Shown here: positions 6,444 through 14,700 of the stretch, piece after piece
Layout: each line of letters starts with the position of its first letter
Position numbering within the stretch: the stretch's first letter is position 1
Source of the DNA: JBGTLA01 sp041744375
GTDB lineage: Bacteria; Actinomycetota; Acidimicrobiia; Spongiisociales; ZC4RG35
Length of the DNA: 17,280 nt
Direction of reading: 5' to 3'
Assembly: GCA_041744375.1 (NCBI GenBank)
Contig: JBGTLA010000060.1
Span: forward strand, 1 to 17,280
Made by a program: the position numbers and the translations under genes
Notes under the pieces: model-generated
What the model was told of the DNA's origin: nothing
Databases searched by the model: none
Seen by the model: only the letters and a program-made list of their open reading frames with translations

Positions 6444-7016
6444 GTGAAGGTCGTCGTCGGTTTACGCAACCCCGGAGCCGAGTACCAGCGGACGAGGCAC
6501 AACGTCGGTCACGAGGTGCTGGTGGCAGTGGCTCACCGACACGGTGGAGGTTTGGGCAAAGGCCCGCGCCGCAGCCGGAGCGAATGCGGACAGGTGACCA
6601 TAGGCGGTGAACGTGTGGTGCTGGCGGCGCCGATGACGTTCATGAACGACTCCGGAGGCCCGGTGAGGGCTGTGGTCGACTACTTCTCCGCCGGCCCCGA
6701 CGACCTGCTCGTTCTCCACGACGACATCGATCTCGGTTTTGGGCGCCTGCGAGTGCAGAAGGGTGGTGGTACCGGCGGGCACAACGGGCTCCGTTCGATC
6801 TCGAAGACGTTGGGAACACCCGATTTCTGCCGACTCAAGATCGGTGTGGGGCGCCCACCTGGTCGAATGGATCCCGCCGCCTTCGTCCTCGGCCGTTTCA
6901 CCAAAGCGGAGCGAGCCGAGGTCGACCTGGTCGTCGCCGACGCCGCCGGCGTGGTCGAAACGTGGGTGAGAGATGTCGAAGCGGCCACCCGTCTCGCCGG
7001 CGAGCGACGCCTCTGA
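6444..7016 (+). CDS. pth: Peptidyl-tRNA hydrolase
   Basis: 190 residues from GTG 6444. The enzyme releases peptides from peptidyl-tRNAs that drop off ribosomes, recycling tRNA. Its active-site residues are in place: VGLRNPGAEYQRTRHNVG carries Asn9 and His19, PMTFMNDSGG carries Asn68, and LHDDIDLGFG carries Asp93 (same numbering as the E. coli aspartate). Also present are GGGTGGHNGLRSI (108-120) and GVGRPPGRMDPAAFVLG, all family signatures. It lies three bases after rplY and probably shares its transcript. The next gene, glpK, starts 61 bases downstream behind its own promoter-like hexamer, so the transcript may end or be read through. Confidence 0.96.
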   Translation: MKVVVGLRNPGAEYQRTRHNVGHEVLVAVAHRHGGGLGKGPRRSRSECGQVTIGGERVVLAAPMTFMNDSGGPVRAVVDYFSAGPDDLLVLHDDIDLGFGRLRVQKGGGTGGHNGLRSISKTLGTPDFCRLKIGVGRPPGRMDPAAFVLGRFTKAERAEVDLVVADAAGVVETWVRDVEAATRLAGERRL

Positions 7017-7064
7017 CGACCCGGAGAGCGGCGCTGTAGCCGGGTCAGGGCCCGGTCGACCCTC

Positions 7065-7077
7065 TATCGTCGGTGAC
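7065..7077 (+). promoter_or_regulatory. Leaderless-type promoter -10 of glpK
   Basis: TATCGT (7065-7070), fitting TANNNT, is followed by exactly seven bases and the ATG of glpK at 7078. There is no convincing ribosome-binding site. The -35 area (about 7042-7047) is unlike consensus. It also helps choose this start over in-frame codons further upstream. Confidence 0.45.
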
Positions 7078-8571
7078 ATGCGAAGCGGAGACTTTGTCGG
7101 GGCGATCGATCAGGGCACCACCAGCACACGGTTTGTGGTCTTCGACCGGGCCGGTGCGATGGTGGCCTCCGAGCAACTCGAGCACCGCCAGATGTTCCCC
7201 CGACCGGGATGGGTCGAGCACGACCCCGATGAGATCTGGGACACCACCTGCCGGGCGGCGGAGGGAGCCTTGCAGAAGGGGGGGCTGGCAGCGGCCGACC
7301 TCGTCGCGGTCGGGATCACCAACCAGAGGGAAACGACCGTGGTGTGGAATCGCCAGACTGGTCGTCCGGTGGCCAACGCCGTGGTGTGGCAGGACACACG
7401 CACCGCCGACCTCTGCGCCGAGCTCGCCGGCGACCGCGGGCCCGACCGGCTCCGGGCCACCACCGGACTGCCCATCTCGACTTACTTCACAGGACCCAAG
7501 ATCCGATGGTTGCTCGACCACCACGATCTCACGGATCGGGCCGAAGCCGGTGAGTTGGCGGCAGGCACGGTCGACTCGTGGTTGGCGTGGAACCTCGCGC
7601 AGTCGGATCTCCACATCACGGATGTGACCAACGCCTCCCGAACACTTCTCATGGACCTGCGCCACCTCACCTGGGACGAGGGTTCCTGCGATCTCCTCGG
7701 GGTCCCCCCGGCGATGCTTCCGGAGATACGCTCCTCCTCGGAGGTGTACGCCGAAGTCGGCGTCGGTCCGCTCCAGGGGGTCCCCCTGGCGGGAATCCTG
7801 GGCGACCAACAGGCTGCCTTGTTCGGTCAGGCCTGCTTCTCGGCCGGAGAGACGAAGAGCACCTACGGGACCGGCAACTTCATGTTGATGAACACGGGTC
7901 CCGAGGCGCTGCCCTCGGCGGCCGGCCTCCTGACCACCGTTGCCTTCAAGCTCGGTTCCGAGGCGCCGTGTTACGCCCTGGAAGGGTCGATCGCCGTCAC
8001 CGGCTCGCTCGTCCAGTGGCTCCGGGACAGCCTCGGATTGCTGCGGGAATCGAATGACGTCGAGGCGCTGGCCTCCTCGGTCGAAGACTGCGGCGATGTC
8101 TACTTCGTCCCCGCCTTCTCGGGATTGTTCGCCCCCCGATGGCGCCCCGACGCCCGGGGGGCCATCGTCGGCCTCACCCGGCACTCCACGGCTGGTCACA
8201 TAGGTCGAGCCGCTCTCGAAGCCACAGCCTTCCAGACTCGCGAGGTGCTCGACGCCATGGTCTCCGATTCGGGGGTCACGCTCAGCGAACTGAAGGTGGA
8301 CGGGGGGATGGTGGGAAACGAGCTACTCATGCAATTCCAAGCCGACATTCTCGGGATCGATGTTGTTCGGCCCGTCGTCACCGAGACGACGGTCCTGGGG
8401 GCCGCCTACGCCGCCGGACTGGCCGTGGGGTTCTGGGGGGGCCGAGACGAGCTGGCCGCCAACTGGAGAGAGGACCGGCGGTGGGTACCCGGGGTGGACG
8501 AGGCGACCAGGGCGGAGCGTTACCGTCGTTGGGGTGAAGCCGTGGAGCGCTCTCTCGGATGGGTTACCTAG
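7078..8571 (+). CDS. glpK: Glycerol kinase
   Basis: 497 residues, the normal length for the FGGY-family glycerol kinase, which makes sn-glycerol-3-phosphate from glycerol and ATP. The protein opens with the phosphate-binding loop GAIDQGTTSTRF (8-19). VVWQDTRT and GITNQRETTVVW are in the substrate region, and GILGDQQAALFGQ (239-251) holds the catalytic Asp243 with Gln244. STYGTGNFMLMNTG and VDGGMVGNELLMQFQADILG (from about 408) are the FGGY C-terminal ATP-binding signatures. The frame is open upstream to 6973 inside pth, but family similarity begins at 7078. Transporter glpF and dehydrogenase glpD are absent here, so glycerol uptake and oxidation must be encoded elsewhere. Its product is the substrate of PgsA, encoded further on; a link is only suggestive. 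It converges with the next gene, 15 bases apart. Confidence 0.95.
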   Translation: MRSGDFVGAIDQGTTSTRFVVFDRAGAMVASEQLEHRQMFPRPGWVEHDPDEIWDTTCRAAEGALQKGGLAAADLVAVGITNQRETTVVWNRQTGRPVANAVVWQDTRTADLCAELAGDRGPDRLRATTGLPISTYFTGPKIRWLLDHHDLTDRAEAGELAAGTVDSWLAWNLAQSDLHITDVTNASRTLLMDLRHLTWDEGSCDLLGVPPAMLPEIRSSSEVYAEVGVGPLQGVPLAGILGDQQAALFGQACFSAGETKSTYGTGNFMLMNTGPEALPSAAGLLTTVAFKLGSEAPCYALEGSIAVTGSLVQWLRDSLGLLRESNDVEALASSVEDCGDVYFVPAFSGLFAPRWRPDARGAIVGLTRHSTAGHIGRAALEATAFQTREVLDAMVSDSGVTLSELKVDGGMVGNELLMQFQADILGIDVVRPVVTETTVLGAAYAAGLAVGFWGGRDELAANWREDRRWVPGVDEATRAERYRRWGEAVERSLGWVT

Positions 8572-8586
8572 CGTGATCCCTCGTCG

Positions 8587-9636
8587 TCAGGCTCTGGCTG
8601 CGGTCTGTCTGACCAGGGGGGCCACTTCGGCGCCGAGCAACTCGATGGCCCGCAGCACCTGGGAGTGGGGGAGGGTGCCCACACTGATGTGGAGCATGAA
8701 CCGGCTGATTCCGAGCACGTCACGCATGCGCAGGATCTTGGCGGCCACCTGGTGGGGGTCACCCACCACCAGCGAGCCACCGGCGCCACGCATGGCGTCG
8801 TAGGCGGGCCGGGTCATGGGGCTCCATCCGCGTTCGCGTCCCAGCCGCGTCATCGACTGGGCGTAGGAAGGAAAGTACTCCTCGGCCGCCGCCGTGTCCG
8901 AGTCGGCGATGTAGCCGTGGGCATGCACCGCCAACGGTGCCGAGGCCGGATCGTGGCCAGTGCCGGCGAGCACGCGCCGATGGAGATCGGCCAGCGCGGC
9001 GAAGCGGTCCGGGTCACCACCGATGATGGCCAGCGCCACCGGGAGGCCCCGCTCGGCCGCCCGGACGACCGACTCGGGTGTTCCGCCCACCGCCACCCAT
9101 ACCGGAAGGGGGTCTTGATGGGGGCGCGGATAGATGGCCTGATCGTGCAGGGGTGGCCGGTGACGTCCCGACCACGTCACTCGCTCGTGGTGGCGAATCT
9201 CCAACAACAGATCCAGCTTCTCGGCGAACAGCTCGTGGTAGTCGGACAGCGACAGCCCGAACAGGGGGAACGACTCGATGAACGAGCCCCGACCCACCAT
9301 CAACTCGGCCCTGCCCGCAGAGATCAGATCCAAAGTGGCGAAGTCCTGGTACGTTCTCACCGGGTCGGCGGAACTGAGGATGATCACGGCGGGGGTGAGC
9401 CTGATCCGACGGGTGCGTGCCGCCGCCGCCGCCAGCACGATAGCCGGAGCGGATGCCGCGAAGTCGGGGCGGTGGTGCTCGCCGATGCCGTAGACGTCCA
9501 GCCCGGCTGCTTCGGTGGCCTCGATCTCCTCGATGACCTGGCGAAGACGCTCCCCGTGCCCGCGAGTAAGGCCTGTGTCGGGGTCGGGATAGGTCTCGGC
9601 GAAAGTGGTGACCCCGAGTTCCATGCGTGAAGCCAT
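8587..9636 (-). CDS. LLM-class (luciferase-like) flavin-dependent oxidoreductase
   Basis: 349 residues. The luciferase-like monooxygenase TIM barrel is evident: MELGVTTFAET start strand, GLDVYGIGEHHRPDFAASAP (45-64, with the family's EHH pair), RIRLTPAVIILSSADPVRTYQDFATLDLISAGRAELMVGRG split over strands 3-4, and PVWVAVGGTPESVVRAAERGLPV near 180-200. Members use FMNH2 or F420 with oxygen or hydride transfer; which cofactor and substrate apply cannot be seen. Two starts are possible. ATG 9636 gives MASRMELG; ATG 9624 begins with MELG as most relatives do. Neither has a ribosome site, but TACGAT on the minus strand (9652-9647) lies ten bases before 9636. It stands alone, divergent from pgsA. 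Confidence 0.88.
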   Translation of the reverse strand: MASRMELGVTTFAETYPDPDTGLTRGHGERLRQVIEEIEATEAAGLDVYGIGEHHRPDFAASAPAIVLAAAAARTRRIRLTPAVIILSSADPVRTYQDFATLDLISAGRAELMVGRGSFIESFPLFGLSLSDYHELFAEKLDLLLEIRHHERVTWSGRHRPPLHDQAIYPRPHQDPLPVWVAVGGTPESVVRAAERGLPVALAIIGGDPDRFAALADLHRRVLAGTGHDPASAPLAVHAHGYIADSDTAAAEEYFPSYAQSMTRLGRERGWSPMTRPAYDAMRGAGGSLVVGDPHQVAAKILRMRDVLGISRFMLHISVGTLPHSQVLRAIELLGAEVAPLVRQTAARA

Positions 9637-9754
9637 CTGGTCGGAGATCGTATCGGCCGGCGAGGTGTGTCGTGAACCGGTTGGCGTCTTCGGCCGGTTC
9701 GCCAGCGGCCGATCGGTAGTATCGGTCGCCGCTGGTCGCCTGCCTGAGGAGGCT
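9637..9754. promoter_or_regulatory. Divergent control region between the LLM oxidoreductase and pgsA
   Basis: About 118 bases without a clear coding signal. Minus-strand TACGAT (9652-9647) may be the -10 of the flavin oxidoreductase. Plus-strand TAGTAT (9717-9722) fits TANNNT and could serve pgsA, giving a leader of about 25 bases that contains the strong ribosome site at 9745-9752. Neither has a convincing -35. In-frame codons for pgsA also run through this stretch, so part of it may be translated. Confidence 0.35.
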
Positions 9755-10309
9755 CTGATCTCGTTTCCCGACTACCTGGCGCTGGCCCGGGTACTGGTCG
9801 TGCCCGTGGTCATGGCTCTGACGCGCGCCGACGAAGCCATTGCCCACAATCTGGTGTGGGCGGCCGCGGTCTTTGCGGTGGCGGCCGCCACCGACTTCAT
9901 CGACGGTTACCTTGCCCGGCGGTGGCAGCAGGAGTCGGTACTCGGGGCCTTCCTCGATACCACCGCCGACAAGGTTCTCGTCACGGGTTCACTTCTGGCC
10001 CTCGTCTCGATCGATCGGGTGTCGATCTGGGCGGCGTTCATCATCATCTTCCGGGAGTTTGCGGTGATGGCGCTGCGCGGAGTGGTGGCTGAGAGCGGTC
10101 GGCTGATCCGGCCGAGCACCTGGGGCAAGATCAAGGCCTTCGCCCAGTTCGTGGCCATATTCACGGCCTTTCTCAGGCTTCCCGAGCGATGGGGTCCGCT
10201 CTACTTCGATCAATGGGTGATGCTGGTGGCCGTGGGCGTGACCGTCGCCTCGTTCTGGGCTTACCTGACGGCTTTCTGGCACGTGATTCGTAAGCCGCAG
10301 CCGATATGA
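9665..10309 (+). CDS. pgsA: CDP-diacylglycerol--glycerol-3-phosphate 3-phosphatidyltransferase-like membrane enzyme
   Basis: CDP-alcohol phosphatidyltransferase of the inner membrane, probably making phosphatidylglycerol phosphate from CDP-diacylglycerol and glycerol-3-phosphate. The family motif DGxxARx8Gx3Dx3D is complete, written here as DGYLARRWQQESVLG then AFLDTTADK. About five hydrophobic segments are seen: SFPDYLALARVLVVPVVMAL, the helix before DFIDG, VLVTGSLLALVSI, AAFIIIFREFAVMAL, and the last helices from QFVAIFTAF to FWAYLTAFW. Other products of the family (phosphatidylinositol phosphate, cardiolipin) are possible, but the sequence between motifs favours PgsA. The start is unsure. 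GTG 9665 is the first ordinary start not overlapping the divergent gene, ATG 9605 and 9623 overlap it, and family alignment plus the ribosome site favour 9755-9760. From there it would be about 184 residues, the usual size. The stop overlaps the next start (ATGA). Confidence 0.82.
   Translation: MCREPVGVFGRFASGRSVVSVAAGRLPEEALISFPDYLALARVLVVPVVMALTRADEAIAHNLVWAAAVFAVAAATDFIDGYLARRWQQESVLGAFLDTTADKVLVTGSLLALVSIDRVSIWAAFIIIFREFAVMALRGVVAESGRLIRPSTWGKIKAFAQFVAIFTAFLRLPERWGPLYFDQWVMLVAVGVTVASFWAYLTAFWHVIRKPQPI
9745..9752 (+). promoter_or_regulatory. Strong Shine-Dalgarno sequence that points to the pgsA start
   Basis: TGAGGAGG here is the best ribosome-binding match near pgsA. The codon five bases downstream is ATC (9758-9760) and the one two bases downstream is CTG (9755-9757). 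The ATC position aligns with where relatives begin. No ATG, GTG or TTG sits at a proper distance, so the true start is non-canonical, misread in the sequence, or upstream with this site unused. Confidence 0.5.
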
Positions 10310-11277
10310 CCGTGGGGATGACCGGGGCGTCGGGGGTGGTGGGTGGCGCCGTCCTCCGCCATCTGTCGGAGGAGGGCCGGCCGGTACGAGCTCTGGTGCG
10401 GTCGGACGAAGGCGCCCGCAAAGTGAGCCGGTTAGACGGGGAGCCCGTGTGGGGCGACATCGAGGACTATCCCTCGCTGGTGGCGGCGTTCGAAGGCTGC
10501 GAGGTCGTCTATCACGTCGCCGGCATCAACGAGATGTGCTCTCGCCGCCCCGACACCATGTACCGGGCCAATGTCGACGGCACCCGCAACGTTCTGCGGG
10601 CATGCGCGGCCGCCGGTGTCCGGCGGCTCGTCCACACTTCATCGGCGGTGACCATCGGTGAACCGAAGGGCGCGGTGGGAGACGAATCGACCCCTCATCG
10701 CGGTCGGTACCTGTCCCACTACGAGAGGTCCAAACACCACGCCGAACGGGTGGTCCTGGGAGAGAAGACCCCGGTCGAGGTCGTGTGTGTCAACCCGAGC
10801 TCGGTCCAAGGTCCCGGTCGGGTGGGCGGGACCGCCAAGATCATCCTCGGGGTGCTGCGGGGTCGGCTGGGGGTCTTGATCGAGTCCGATGTGTCGCTGG
10901 TGGACATCGACGATTGCGCCCGGGGGCACCTGTTGGCCGCAGTCGATGGCATCTCCGGCTCCCGCTACATCCTCAGTGGCTACACGGCCAGCGTGTCTGC
11001 CGCCGTGCAGTTGGCGGCGGAATCTCTGGGCCGGGCGGTGTCGGTGCGGATGCTCCCGGTGCCTGTCGTCCGCCTCGGAGCGGCCGCCGTGGCGGCGGGG
11101 GCAACGGTGACACGGCGGCGTCCTCCCGTTTGTCCTGAGATGATCAGGGTCCTCGCCCATGGTCATCGGTACGACGGAAGCGAGGCGACGCGGGCCCTCG
11201 GTCTCGAGTACACGCCGCCGGCGGTGATGGTGGAGCGGCTGGTGCGGTGGTTCGAGGCGGAAGGGCTCTTGTCGTGA
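10306..11277 (+). CDS. NAD(P)-dependent epimerase/dehydratase (extended SDR)
   Basis: 323 residues. The N-terminal cofactor loop TGASGVVG (6-13) is TGxxGxxG. VYHVAGIN and ANVDGTRNVLRAC are typical extended-SDR strands. The active-site set is SSA (Ser near residue 114) and YERSK (Tyr139, Lys143), and NPSSVQGPG follows. The overall pattern resembles hopanoid-associated, dihydroflavonol-reductase-like or sterol-dehydrogenase-like SDRs, so it likely oxidises or reduces a sugar- or lipid-linked alcohol, but the substrate is not identifiable. Its ATG overlaps the pgsA stop (ATGA) and its own stop overlaps the next start (GTGA), so it is probably translated with both. The context suggests, without proving, a role in lipid or envelope metabolism. 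Confidence 0.85.
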   Translation: MTVGMTGASGVVGGAVLRHLSEEGRPVRALVRSDEGARKVSRLDGEPVWGDIEDYPSLVAAFEGCEVVYHVAGINEMCSRRPDTMYRANVDGTRNVLRACAAAGVRRLVHTSSAVTIGEPKGAVGDESTPHRGRYLSHYERSKHHAERVVLGEKTPVEVVCVNPSSVQGPGRVGGTAKIILGVLRGRLGVLIESDVSLVDIDDCARGHLLAAVDGISGSRYILSGYTASVSAAVQLAAESLGRAVSVRMLPVPVVRLGAAAVAAGATVTRRRPPVCPEMIRVLAHGHRYDGSEATRALGLEYTPPAVMVERLVRWFEAEGLLS

Positions 11278-11705
11278 CACCCGAGGAGATCAATCGTTTC
11301 GCCTTCGACGGTTATCCGGCCCTCGCCCGCTCGGGTATTCGTTGTGAGACGGCCGAACGGGGGCGGGTGACGACCCGGTGGCACTACGACGAGTCTCAGC
11401 TGAGACCGGGGGGCTACATCGCCGGCCCCACCCAGTTCATGCTGGCGGATACGGCCCTGTGGTTCCTGGCATTCACGGTGGTGGGGCCCGAGGCCATGGC
11501 CGTCACCAGCGACCTCCACCTCGTGTTCTTGCGGCCGGCGACCGGGGAAGACCTGTGGGCGGAGGCGCAAGCCGTTTCCGTGAGCAGGAGACGGATGCAC
11601 GGGACCGTGCGCCTGTGGGTTGGCGCCGCCGTCGACCGGACGGTGACGCATGCCACCGGGTCCTATGCCCTCCCCGATCACGGCGCACCTACCATCGTGT
11701 CGTGA
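11274..11705 (+). CDS. Hotdog-fold thioesterase, PaaI-like
   Basis: 143 residues from GTG 11274, which overlaps the SDR stop. The hotdog helix-strand core is visible: LRPGGYIAGPTQFMLADTAL (about 43-62) in place of the usual HGG...D helix, then AVTSDLHLVFLRPATGEDL and AQAVSVSRRRMHGTVRLWV, ending THATGSYALP. Such proteins generally hydrolyse acyl-CoA or acyl-carrier thioesters. The catalytic Asp may be the one in LADTAL, but the His of the HGG motif is missing (GGYIAGP instead), so activity is uncertain. An upstream GTG is in the same frame at 11247 but would overlap the SDR by 31 bases. It shares its stop/start with mfd (GTGA). Confidence 0.78.
   Translation: MTPEEINRFAFDGYPALARSGIRCETAERGRVTTRWHYDESQLRPGGYIAGPTQFMLADTALWFLAFTVVGPEAMAVTSDLHLVFLRPATGEDLWAEAQAVSVSRRRMHGTVRLWVGAAVDRTVTHATGSYALPDHGAPTIVS
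11690..11701 (+). promoter_or_regulatory. Possible internal leaderless promoter of mfd
   Basis: TACCAT (11690-11695), a TANNNT match, lies six bases before the mfd GTG at 11702, inside the end of the thioesterase gene. It could give mfd its own leaderless transcript besides read-through from the operon. There is no -35 match; chance cannot be excluded. Confidence 0.35.
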
Positions 11706-14700
11706 CCCCACTGGCGCCCCTGGTCGACCGCTGGCGTTCCACCGATCTCCCCTCTCTCCCGGGTCGATGGGTGGTGGCTCCCGGTGGGCGCGCCTTCGTC
11801 CTGGCCGGGCTGGCCCGCCACACCGATCGTCCCCTTCTTGTGGTGGTGCCCGGTGAGCTCGACGCCGAAGAGCTCGTCGACGATCTCGAGTTGTTCACCG
11901 ACAAGGTCGCTCTCCTTCCCGCCTGGGAGACGCTTCCCTTCGAGCACGTGTCGCCCAACGTACGGACCATGGCGCTTCGCTCCCGGGCCCGTCACACCCT
12001 GGTGACAGGAGACCCGGACACGATCGTGGTCGGATCGGTGAGAGCGGTGGTGCAGAGGCTGAGCCCTTCGCCGGTGGTACCCATCTCGATCGAACCAGGC
12101 ACCGAGATGGAGATCACCGACCTCACTCGTCGTCTGGCCTCCCTGGGCTATCACCGGGCAGACCGTGTCGAGGGGCGCGGAGAGTTTGCGGTGCGGGGAG
12201 GTATCGTCGATGTGTTTGCGGCCCAAGACGACGTCGCCGTGCGCATCGACTTCTGGGGCGATCAGGTCGAGGAGCTGCGCCGGTTCTCGATCGGATCGCA
12301 GCGTTCCGAGGACCAGGTGCCGTACCTGCACCTATATCCCGCCCGTGAAGTCAGGCCCGACGGCGAGATCGCCGCCCGAGCCCGCCAGCTCGTCGCCTCC
12401 GAGACGTGGGCAGCCGGGACCTTCGAACGATTGGCGACGGGTCAGTTGTTCGCCGGCATGGAATCGTGGCTCCCGTGGCTGGCTCCTCCGCAGTCGTTGC
12501 TCGACGAGGCGGGAGCCGCCTTCGTGCTCGTCGAACCGTCCCGGGCGCGCGATCGGGCTCGAGATCTCGTCAAGGAGGAACAGGAGCTGGCAGCGGCGCT
12601 GGCCCCCACCTGGGGCGAGCTGGCCCCCGCCGCCGGAGCCCACCCGCCTCTCTTCGGCGAACTGAAGGACGCCTACGACCTGGAGATGCCGGCCGTCGCC
12701 GCCGGTCCCGACGACTTCCGCTTCGAGCTGCGCGGGTTCGATGCCACCGCCGGGGATCCCCAGTCGGTGGCCACGGAACTGGCCCGTCTCATCGCCGCCG
12801 ACTCGGCCGTGGTCGTGGCGATGGACGGCGACGCGGCCGCCCAGCGCGTTGCCAGAGTGTTGGGCGAGGAAGGATTGGCCTTGGAGACGGGCGACGCATT
12901 CGACGGCCGGCCGATCGTGCTGCCGTCGGGGATCCACCGGGGATTCGTCGCTCCCGCCATGGGGGTGGCGGTGTTGGGGGAACAGGAGATCGCCGGCCGT
13001 CGGCGCTCGCACCGCAGAAGCGGACGTTCGGCGCCCGCCACGCGCCAGCAGTACGCCGACCTGGTGGAGGGCGACTACGTCGTACATCACCACCACGGCA
13101 TCGGCCGGTTCGAAGGGCTGGAGTCGCGCACCATGGCTGGAGTCGAGCGCGAGTACCTCATCGTCGCCTACGCCGCCGGCGACCGCCTCTACGTCCCCAC
13201 CGATCAGCTGGCGGCGGTGACGAAATACACAGGCGGCGAGAGTCCGCGTGTGTCCCGGATGGGAGGCAAGGACTGGTCGGAACAGCGCAGCAAGGTTCGA
13301 AAGGCGGTCGCCGCGGTCGCTCAACAGGTGGTCGAGTTGCATCGGCGGCGCGCTCGGGCCGAAGGTCACATCTATCCGCCCGACAGCCCCTGGCAACAGG
13401 AGCTGGAAGGGGCTTTCCCCTACGAGGAGACACCCGACCAGTTGACGGCTGTCACGGACGTCAAGGCCGACATGGAGAGTGCCGGTGTGATGGATCGGCT
13501 CGTGTTCGGTGACGTCGGGTTCGGAAAGACAGAGGTCGCCATGCGAGCGGTGTTCAAAGCCGTTCAGGCCGGCAAGCAGGCGGCGGTGCTGTGTCCCACC
13601 ACACTCCTCGCCCAGCAGCATCACCAGACGTTCTCGGAGCGGATGCAGCAGTATCCGGTGCGGGTCGAAGTCTTGTCGAGGTTTCTCACCCCTCGCCAGC
13701 AGCGGACCGTGGTGGAGGCCGTGGCGGCGGGCGATGTCGACGTGCTCGTCGGCACCCACCGCATGCTCAGCGACGACGTGGTCTTCAAGGACCTGGGCCT
13801 GCTGGTGATCGACGAAGAGCAACGCTTCGGTGTGAATGCCAAGGACGCCATCAAGCGGCTCCGAGTGGGTGTGGACGTGATCACGTTGACTGCCACCCCT
13901 ATCCCACGCACCTTGGAGATGGCCCTGACAGGGATCCGGGACGTGTCTCACATCCGGACACCCCCCGAGGATCGCCATCCCATCCTCACCTACGTCGGTG
14001 GATACGACGAACAGGCGGTGTCGGCGGCCATTCGCCGCGAGCTCCTGCGCGACGGACAGGTCTTCTATGTCCACAATCGCGTTCAGTCCATCGACCGGGC
14101 CGTCGCCCACCTGTCGGCCCTCGTTCCCGACGCCCGCTTCGCCGTCGCCCACGGGCAGATGTCGGAGGGTCGCCTCGAACAGGTCATGCTGGACTTCTGG
14201 AGTCGCCAATACGACGTGCTGGTGGCGACCACGATCATCGAGTCGGGCCTCGACCTACCGCAGGTGAACACTCTCATCGTCGAGCGGGCCGACTTGTTGG
14301 GGTTGGCCCAGCTCTACCAGTTGCGGGGAAGGGTGGGGCGCTCCAACCAGAGAGCCTACGCCTATCTGTTCCACCCATCCGACCGGTCACTGTCGGAAGA
14401 GGCACACCGGCGCATGGAGGCGATCGGTGCGGCTACCGATCTCGGGTCGGGCTTCCAGCTGGCCATGAGGGACCTCGAGATCAGGGGAGCGGGATCGATC
14501 CTGGGTGAGGTCCAATCGGGCCATGTGTCGGCGGTGGGCTTCGACATGTATGCCGAGTTGGTGGCCGAGGCGGTCTCCGAGCTGGAAGGGCGAGACCCGG
14601 GGGAGGAGCGGGCTCCTGAGGTGCGCATCGACCTTCCGGTCGATGCCCATCTGCCCCAGGCCTACATCACGGACCAGGCCGTGCGCCTGGAGGCCTACCG

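Noticed and set aside
6973..7077. Upstream extension of glpK from in-frame codons inside pth
   Set aside because: The added 35 residues are Pro/Ser/Gly-rich with no glycerol kinase similarity. Family similarity starts just after ATG 7078, which gives the normal length.
7045..8199. Open frame of 384 codons on the minus strand, opposite glpK
   Set aside because: Antisense shadow of glpK; no domain pattern, and composition follows the complement of glpK codons.
12332..14209. Open frame of 625 codons on the minus strand, opposite mfd
   Set aside because: It is an antisense shadow of mfd caused by high GC and few stop codons. The predicted protein is His/Gly/Arg-rich with no recognisable motif, whereas mfd on the other strand has all family motifs.
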